Assembly: GCF_015140455.1 (NCBI RefSeq)
Contig: NZ_AP024094.1
Span: 1,674,001 to 1,738,000, forward strand
From: Jeongeupia sp. HS-3
Lineage (GTDB): Bacteria; Pseudomonadota; Gammaproteobacteria; Burkholderiales; Chitinibacteraceae
Direction: 5' to 3'
Length of the DNA: 64,000 nucleotides
Shown here: positions 59,630 to 64,000 of the stretch, one piece after another
How the letters are laid out: each line of letters begins with the position of its first letter
Numbering within the stretch: the stretch's first letter is position 1
Made by a program: the position numbers and the translations under genes
Notes under the pieces: generated by a model
Databases searched by the model: none
What the model was told of the DNA's origin: nothing
What the model saw: the letters and a program-made list of their open reading frames with translations, nothing else

Positions 59630-61348
59630 TCACCGAAGGCGCTCAAGAAGCGTTTCTTCCTGCCAGGATGCCCCTACCGGACGTAACAGATCGCTCATGG
59701 CAAGGACGCCAACGAGTTGCAAGCCATCTGCATCGGCCACGACCGGGACGCTGCTCACTTTCAAATCGATCATTCGTGCTGCTGCAGCCCGGGCGCTTTC
59801 GGTCGACAACACCCATTGGTGTTGCCCAGCCAGCAAATCGGCGACTTGCAGATTCTCGTCATGGCGATGGTCATTCAAAATCCCTGATTCGAGCATGCCT
59901 CGCAACCGGCCATTGGATACGACCGGCAACCGCCGGTGTTGCTGCGCATCAACCGTCGCACGGGCCTGCCTGATCGTCATGGCCGCATCGACACTGATGA
60001 CACTCCGGCTCATCAGATCATCCACGTGCATACGCTCCAAAGGGTCGACGGCATACTCGCGATAGATATGCAGGCCACGACGAGCGATTTTCTCGGTCAT
60101 GATCGAGCGGCGCAGCACCAGCGTGGTCACCCCCCAAGCCACAGCCACCGTCAGTAGCAGCGGCAACAGCGCATTCGTTGCATGGGTCAGGCCGATTGCA
60201 AACACGATGGCCGTCAACGGCGCCCCCAAGACGCTCCCCAGCACCGCGGCCATGCAAACCAGCGCCCACAAACCGGCCGAACCACCCGGCAACCATGGCG
60301 ACAACACAACGCCCAATCCGGCACCAATCATCAGTAACGGCGCCAATACACCGCCGGACGTGCCGGAGCCCAGGGCCGCGACCCACATCACAGCCTTGAC
60401 CGCCAATAGGCTCACAACTGCAGCTACGGCGAGCCGGTTGTTCAAAAGGTCACCAATGACGTCGTAGCCGATGCCGAAGGCCCGTGGCTCGAAGTAGCCG
60501 CCGATCCCGACCACAACGCCACCGATTGCCGGCCACCACATCCAGTGAACCGGGAGCTTTGCGAAAGCATCCTCGGTCCGGTACAGCGCCAATGTGACGA
60601 TCACGGCCAACACACCGCTGCATATTCCCGCAACGATGCCGGAGACGAGCGCGGACGCGGTGACCGGTGCAACGGCCAGCGGAAACAGCGGCCCCGCCTC
60701 GAAGATGAATGGGCGCAGGAAGCCGGCAACGGCACATGCCATGGCCACAGGCAACAGACTGCGAGGGCGCAGCTCGAACAACAGCATTTCTACCGCAAGC
60801 AAAAGCGCGGCGACAGGCGTCCCGAAGATCGCGGTCATGCCCGCGCACGCACCGGAAACCAGCAAGGTCTTGCGTTCGGCAGCGCTCAGGTTCAGGTATT
60901 GCGCCAGCAACGAACCCAATGCGCCACCGGTCATGATAATCGGGCCCTCTGCACCAAAGGGACCTCCGCTGCCGATGACGATGCCGGATGACAGTGGTTT
61001 GAGTACAGCCACTCTTGCCGACATCCGGCTTTTGCCGAACAGAATGATTTCCATCGCTTCGGGAATGCCATGGCCACGGATCTTGTCGCTGCCGTATCGC
61101 GCCATCAATCCGACCAGCACGCCGCCAATCACCGGTAAAACGATCACCCAGGCTCCCAGCGTGTTCAGTGCAGGCGAGGACTCAGCAAACGACCAGTGCT
61201 GATAGAAAAACAGGTTGGTACACAAGCGGATGAGCTGGACCAGCAGCAGTGCAGCCAGTGTGGCAACCGCCCCCACCACCATTGCAACCGCAACCAGCCG
61301 CAACAGGCGACTGCGGTCCAGCGCATAGTCACTTTTGACGCCACTCAT
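59630..61348 (-). CDS. ClC-family chloride channel/antiporter with two CBS domains
   Basis: A 572-residue protein. The membrane part has ClC selectivity-filter motifs KIRGHGIPEAM, GSGGPFGAEGP (gating glutamate present), and GTSGGVLAPLLMIGAGLG; the C-terminal cytosolic part has two CBS modules (LMSRSVISVDAAMTIRQA, KVSSVPVVADADGLQLVGVL). ClC proteins move Cl- or F- in exchange for protons. Its start overlaps the stop of the MarR gene by four bases, so both are co-transcribed from the divergent control region near 61840. Confidence 0.93.
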   Translation of the reverse strand: MSGVKSDYALDRSRLLRLVAVAMVVGAVATLAALLLVQLIRLCTNLFFYQHWSFAESSPALNTLGAWVIVLPVIGGVLVGLMARYGSDKIRGHGIPEAMEIILFGKSRMSARVAVLKPLSSGIVIGSGGPFGAEGPIIMTGGALGSLLAQYLNLSAAERKTLLVSGACAGMTAIFGTPVAALLLAVEMLLFELRPRSLLPVAMACAVAGFLRPFIFEAGPLFPLAVAPVTASALVSGIVAGICSGVLAVIVTLALYRTEDAFAKLPVHWMWWPAIGGVVVGIGGYFEPRAFGIGYDVIGDLLNNRLAVAAVVSLLAVKAVMWVAALGSGTSGGVLAPLLMIGAGLGVVLSPWLPGGSAGLWALVCMAAVLGSVLGAPLTAIVFAIGLTHATNALLPLLLTVAVAWGVTTLVLRRSIMTEKIARRGLHIYREYAVDPLERMHVDDLMSRSVISVDAAMTIRQARATVDAQQHRRLPVVSNGRLRGMLESGILNDHRHDENLQVADLLAGQHQWVLSTESARAAAARMIDLKVSSVPVVADADGLQLVGVLAMSDLLRPVGASWQEETLLERLR

Positions 61349-61800
61349 GCTTTCCCTCCCAAGGCCCGCTGAGCCAGCTCGTCGGCATCGTTGAAAGCGG
61401 TAATACGGGTCACGCGGAACGTGCTCTGCAACGAGAGCAGCTCGGCCTCATGCAACGCGGCGAGCTTCTCCAAAGCCCGTACCCCCGCCGGGAGCAGATG
61501 GACCTCGACTTGCCGCCGATCGTTTTGATTTCTGCGACGCTCGACCAAGGCAATTTCCTCGCAACGGGTCAGCAACGCGACGACACCGTGGTGCTGGGTT
61601 TGCAACCGTTCTGCCAGCTCACTCACCGTTGCCCAGTCTCGCCCGGGAAAGCCGCGGATGTGCAGCAGCAGCAAATACTGCAACGGGGTCAGCCCTTCCG
61701 CCTTCGCTGCCGTCTCGCTGAAGTGAAGAAATCGGCGCAACTGGTAGCGAAACTCAGATAGGGCTTCGTACTGGGGCTTGGTCAGTTTGCTTTCAGTCAT
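61345..61800 (-). CDS. MarR-family transcriptional regulator
   Basis: From ATG 61800, 151 residues. Winged helix: LTPLQYLLLLHIRGFPG, ATVSELAERLQTQHHGVVALLTRCEE, VERRRNQNDRRQVEVHLLPAG, with the family DxR in the wing. It overlaps the ClC gene and faces the HPP-CBS gene across a perfect 27-bp palindrome, so it likely controls both. Confidence 0.92.
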   Translation of the reverse strand: MTESKLTKPQYEALSEFRYQLRRFLHFSETAAKAEGLTPLQYLLLLHIRGFPGRDWATVSELAERLQTQHHGVVALLTRCEEIALVERRRNQNDRRQVEVHLLPAGVRALEKLAALHEAELLSLQSTFRVTRITAFNDADELAQRALGGKA

Positions 61801-61827
61801 GAGGGTTCCGGGGAAACAGGGTTGGCG

Positions 61828-61854
61828 CATTTATATCACATGATGATATAAATG
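61828..61854. promoter_or_regulatory. Perfect palindrome, probable MarR operator in a divergent promoter region
   Basis: CATTTATATCA-CATGA-TGATATAAATG: 11-bp arms without mismatch in an AT-rich island between GC-rich genes. It lies 27 bases before the MarR start and 57 bases before the HPP-CBS start. Both size and position suit a MarR dimer site. Confidence 0.8.
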
Positions 61855-61911
61855 CCGCGCTTGATCGATTCGAGGCCGCAAAGGCCCGCCATTTCCCCAC
61901 GGAGTCCCAGC

Positions 61912-63018
61912 ATGCACCCCCTTCTTCTCTGGCTACGCGCCTTTGTTCCACCGCCCAGCACGGTCAGCCGCAAGGAACAGTTACTCAGTGTATTCGGCGC
62001 CGGATTTGGCTTGCTGATCACCGAAATCATCAGCCGCAATGCCTTGGGAACGCTCAATCTGTGGTTTGTCGCCCCCATGGGAGCCTCGGCAGTGCTGCTG
62101 TTTGCCGTCCCTTCCAGCCCACTCGCGCAACCGTGGTCGATTCTGGGCGGCAACCTGGTTTCCGCGCTGATCGGTGTCGCTTGTTCGCGATGGATCGGTC
62201 ATTCCGGCCTGGCAGCAGGCCTGGCGGGGGCGATCGCGATCGGCGCCATGATCCAGTTGCGCTGCCTGCATCCGCCATCCGGTGCGGTGGCTGCAACGGC
62301 CGTCATGGGCGGCGCCGCGGTTGACCGCTTGGGCTTCGCTTTTGCGGTCAGTCCGGTACTCGTCAACTCGGTCCTGTTGGTGATCTGCGCGCTGGTGTTC
62401 AACAACATCATCCAGCGACGCTATCCCCATCATTCACCCGCTCGCCCGAACCCTCACCTCACTCAGGACCCGCTGCCGACCGAGCGCACAGGCATCATTC
62501 GTGCCGATCTGGACGCAGTGATTGCCGAGCGCGGCGAGGTGGTCGACATCAGCCAGGATGATCTGGAAGAAATCGTGCAGGCTGCGGTGATGCGAGCCAG
62601 ACAGCGTCATTTTGGCCCCTTGCTGTGTGGTGAAATCATGTCGCGCGACGTGATTACCGTGCTCCCGGAAGCAACACTGGCGGATGCCTGGCAGCGGCTC
62701 ATCGAGCACAAACTGACCACGGCCCCAGTCGCGGACGAGGAAGGACGGTTGGTCGGCATATTGTCGATGATGGATTTTTTCGTCGATCCACTTATACCTG
62801 CACACCTCAGAACGCCGAACGCAGACTTGCAGGTATCAGACCTCATGATTCGCGATGTCCGCAGCACCACACCACAGACGCCCATCGAAACGCTCGTCAC
62901 GCTCTCGAGCGATGACGGCTTTCACCATCTGCCGGTCGTTGCCAACGAAAAACTCGTCGGCATCATCACGCAGTCCGATCTACTGGCAGCAATGTACAAG
63001 CATCAGCTAGGCGACTGA
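61912..63018 (+). CDS. HPP-family membrane protein with two CBS domains (second copy)
   Basis: From ATG 61912 with GGAG upstream, 368 residues. Membrane half with [25 protein letters not shown] and CLHPPSGAVAATAVMGG; cytosolic half with two CBS modules (IMSRDVITVLPEATLADAW, FHHLPVVANEKLVGIITQSDLL). Same build as the gene at 28829-29986. Here it is divergent from a MarR-ClC pair, which hints at anion or ion homeostasis; the substrate is unknown. Confidence 0.92.
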   Translation: MHPLLLWLRAFVPPPSTVSRKEQLLSVFGAGFGLLITEIISRNALGTLNLWFVAPMGASAVLLFAVPSSPLAQPWSILGGNLVSALIGVACSRWIGHSGLAAGLAGAIAIGAMIQLRCLHPPSGAVAATAVMGGAAVDRLGFAFAVSPVLVNSVLLVICALVFNNIIQRRYPHHSPARPNPHLTQDPLPTERTGIIRADLDAVIAERGEVVDISQDDLEEIVQAAVMRARQRHFGPLLCGEIMSRDVITVLPEATLADAWQRLIEHKLTTAPVADEEGRLVGILSMMDFFVDPLIPAHLRTPNADLQVSDLMIRDVRSTTPQTPIETLVTLSSDDGFHHLPVVANEKLVGIITQSDLLAAMYKHQLGD

Positions 63019-63046
63019 TCCGGGCCGGGATCGGATCTGTCACCTT

Positions 63047-63282
63047 GCATCGAGGGTCATCGCGTCCGATAGCCAGTATCTCGCGCCGGCCATCAAGCGG
63101 GCATCGGCCCCTGCCACCATGCCATTGCGCAACGCGATGGTCTGGTTCAGGTACTGGATGACCGCTTCGGCTTCGCTCTGGAAGTGTGGCTGGCGATGCC
63201 GGAAAGCCTGCGAAACGTCAGGCGTGTGACCCTCGTCTTTCGGCACTTGGTCGATGCCACGACGCACTTTTTGCAGGTCTAG
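63047..63282 (+). pseudogene. LysR-family regulator, C-terminal remnant
   Basis: In one forward frame: AGHQAGIGPCHHAIAQRDGL, VQVLDDRFGF, ALEVWLAMPESLRNVRRVTL, VFRHLVDATTHFLQV and stop at 63282. This resembles the last 70 residues of LysR effector domains (the GIG-PC-x, LV-VL, ELW-x-x-PE-LR-x-RRV pattern). An in-frame stop at about 63077-63079 closes it upstream, and no LysR start is near, so it is a gene remnant. Confidence 0.6.
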
Positions 63283-63440
63283 TAAACACGCCACCACCCG
63301 CTATAGCGCCGGATTACATTTTTACCGTCAGGCTTGCCTCGAACACCGACACGGTAAAAACCACCGACCGTCATGACGCCTCCACATTGACCGTCAATAC
63401 TACCGTCTTCCACCGATAGATACCGAAAGCCAGAAACACA

Positions 63441-63466
63441 AAACCCCGGGCAAAAGCCCGGGGTTT
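63441..63466 (-). terminator. Intrinsic terminator after guaA
   Basis: AAACCCCGGGC-AAAA-GCCCGGGGTTT, an 11-bp perfect stem, 45 bases after the guaA stop. The T run is short (three). Confidence 0.85.
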
Positions 63467-63510
63467 CTGGATTTTCAGCGTTCACCAACGACCGGTGAGG
63501 GACGCCTGAA

Positions 63511-64000
63511 TCATTCCCATTCGATCGTTGCCGGCGGCTTGCCGCTCACGTCATAAACAACGCGGTTGATACCGCGGACTTCGTTGATGATGCGGTTCGA
63601 TACCTTGCCGAGCAGCTCGTACGGCAGTTCGGCCCACTTGGCGGTCATGAAATCGCTGGTCTGCACCGCACGCAGCGCCACCACGTATTCATAGGTACGG
63701 CCGTCGCCCATCACGCCAACCGACTTCACCGGCAGGAACACGGCGAACGCCTGGCTGGTCTTGTCGTACCAGTCGAAGGCGCGAAGCTCGTCGATGAAGA
63801 TCGCATCGGCGCGGCGCAGCAGGTCGCAGAACTCCTGCTTCACTTCGCCGAGCACGCGCACGCCGAGGCCCGGGCCCGGGAACGGGTGGCGGTAGACCAT
63901 TTCGTGCGGCAGGCCGAGCGCGACGCCGAGTTCGCGCACTTCGTCCTTGAAGAGTTCGCGCAGCGGTTCGAGCAGTTGCAGCTTCAGCGTATCGGGCAGG
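63511..64000 (-). CDS. guaA: GMP synthase (glutamine-hydrolysing), C-terminal part
   Basis: The last 163 codons of guaA; the gene runs off the right edge. Seen: the ATP-PPase tail [20 protein letters not shown], then [16 protein letters not shown], the dimerisation-domain motifs [20 protein letters not shown] and [15 protein letters not shown], and the terminal [17 protein letters not shown]. It converts XMP to GMP in the cytoplasm. The very conserved C-terminus is intact. Confidence 0.98.
   Translation of the reverse strand, partial: LPDTLKLQLLEPLRELFKDEVRELGVALGLPHEMVYRHPFPGPGLGVRVLGEVKQEFCDLLRRADAIFIDELRAFDWYDKTSQAFAVFLPVKSVGVMGDGRTYEYVVALRAVQTSDFMTAKWAELPYELLGKVSNRIINEVRGINRVVYDVSGKPPATIEWE

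Noticed and set aside
63040-63297. An 85-codon minus-strand frame
   Set aside because: It is the antisense of the LysR-like remnant.
63279-63488. A 69-codon minus-strand frame between guaA and the LysR remnant, with several TGACGGT repeats
   Set aside because: It runs through the guaA terminator, has no recognisable motif and no good start; left as unassigned.

Overview
The window looks like the chromosome of a motile, aerobic, chitin-using Gram-negative bacterium. It is GC-rich and carries a betaproteobacterial-type rrn operon, sigma54/sigma28-controlled polar flagellum and chemotaxis genes, cytochrome bd oxidase, and a secreted chitin-type lytic polysaccharide monooxygenase (LPMO). Neisseriales, for example the Chitinibacteraceae, is my best inference; no sequence search was run.

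Layout. (1) 1-6.5 kb: a type I-E CRISPR-Cas operon on the minus strand (cas3, cse1, cse2, cas7e, start of cas5e). Cas6e, Cas1, Cas2 and any array lie beyond the left edge. The cas3-cse1 gap holds two hairpins that look like degenerate I-E repeats, 60 bp apart. (2) 6.5-9.9 kb: an IS481-family element whose right end lies inside tssK, followed by tssL and tssE. This is a type VI secretion remnant, and the IS marks a rearrangement junction. (3) 9.9-21 kb, minus: a flagellar block flrB, hsbA-like, hsbR-like, a REC-less cheB, flrC, then fliE-fliJ behind a sigma54 promoter. (4) 21-27.6 kb, plus: cheV-cheV-cheY-cheZ-cheA behind a sigma28 promoter, then an EAL-like/HDOD protein. (5) 27.6-38.4 kb, minus: a lipoprotein, msrB, an HPP-CBS membrane protein, an alpha/beta hydrolase, a pldA gene split by an IS3-family element, the cydP-cydA-cydB-cydX operon led by a GbsR/MarR-type regulator with a clear promoter and operator, and the LPMO. 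(6) 38.6-44.1 kb, minus: a complete rrn operon (16S, tRNA-Ile, tRNA-Ala, 23S, 5S) with processing stems and a strong promoter. (7) 44.3-55.9 kb: an organosulfur-scavenging cluster. A porin and a two-permease ABC importer are divergent from two TauD-type dioxygenases and an FMN-dependent monooxygenase. Both directions have sigma54-type promoters, they share paired palindromes that could be enhancer sites, and an SfnR-like sigma54 activator lies downstream. (8) 56-63.3 kb: a PhoD phosphatase with an unusual insertion, a decayed TetR gene, DUF3079, a MarR-ClC pair divergent from a second HPP-CBS gene across a 27-bp palindrome, and a LysR remnant. (9) The 3' end of guaA closes the window.

The most interesting item is the pair of repeat-like hairpins inside the cas operon, which could encode a crRNA-like regulatory RNA. 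Next are the sigma54 organosulfur switch and the HsbR/HsbA/CheB insertion in the flagellar regulatory operon. All positions and motifs were read by eye. Family calls rest on recognised motifs and order, not on database searches.
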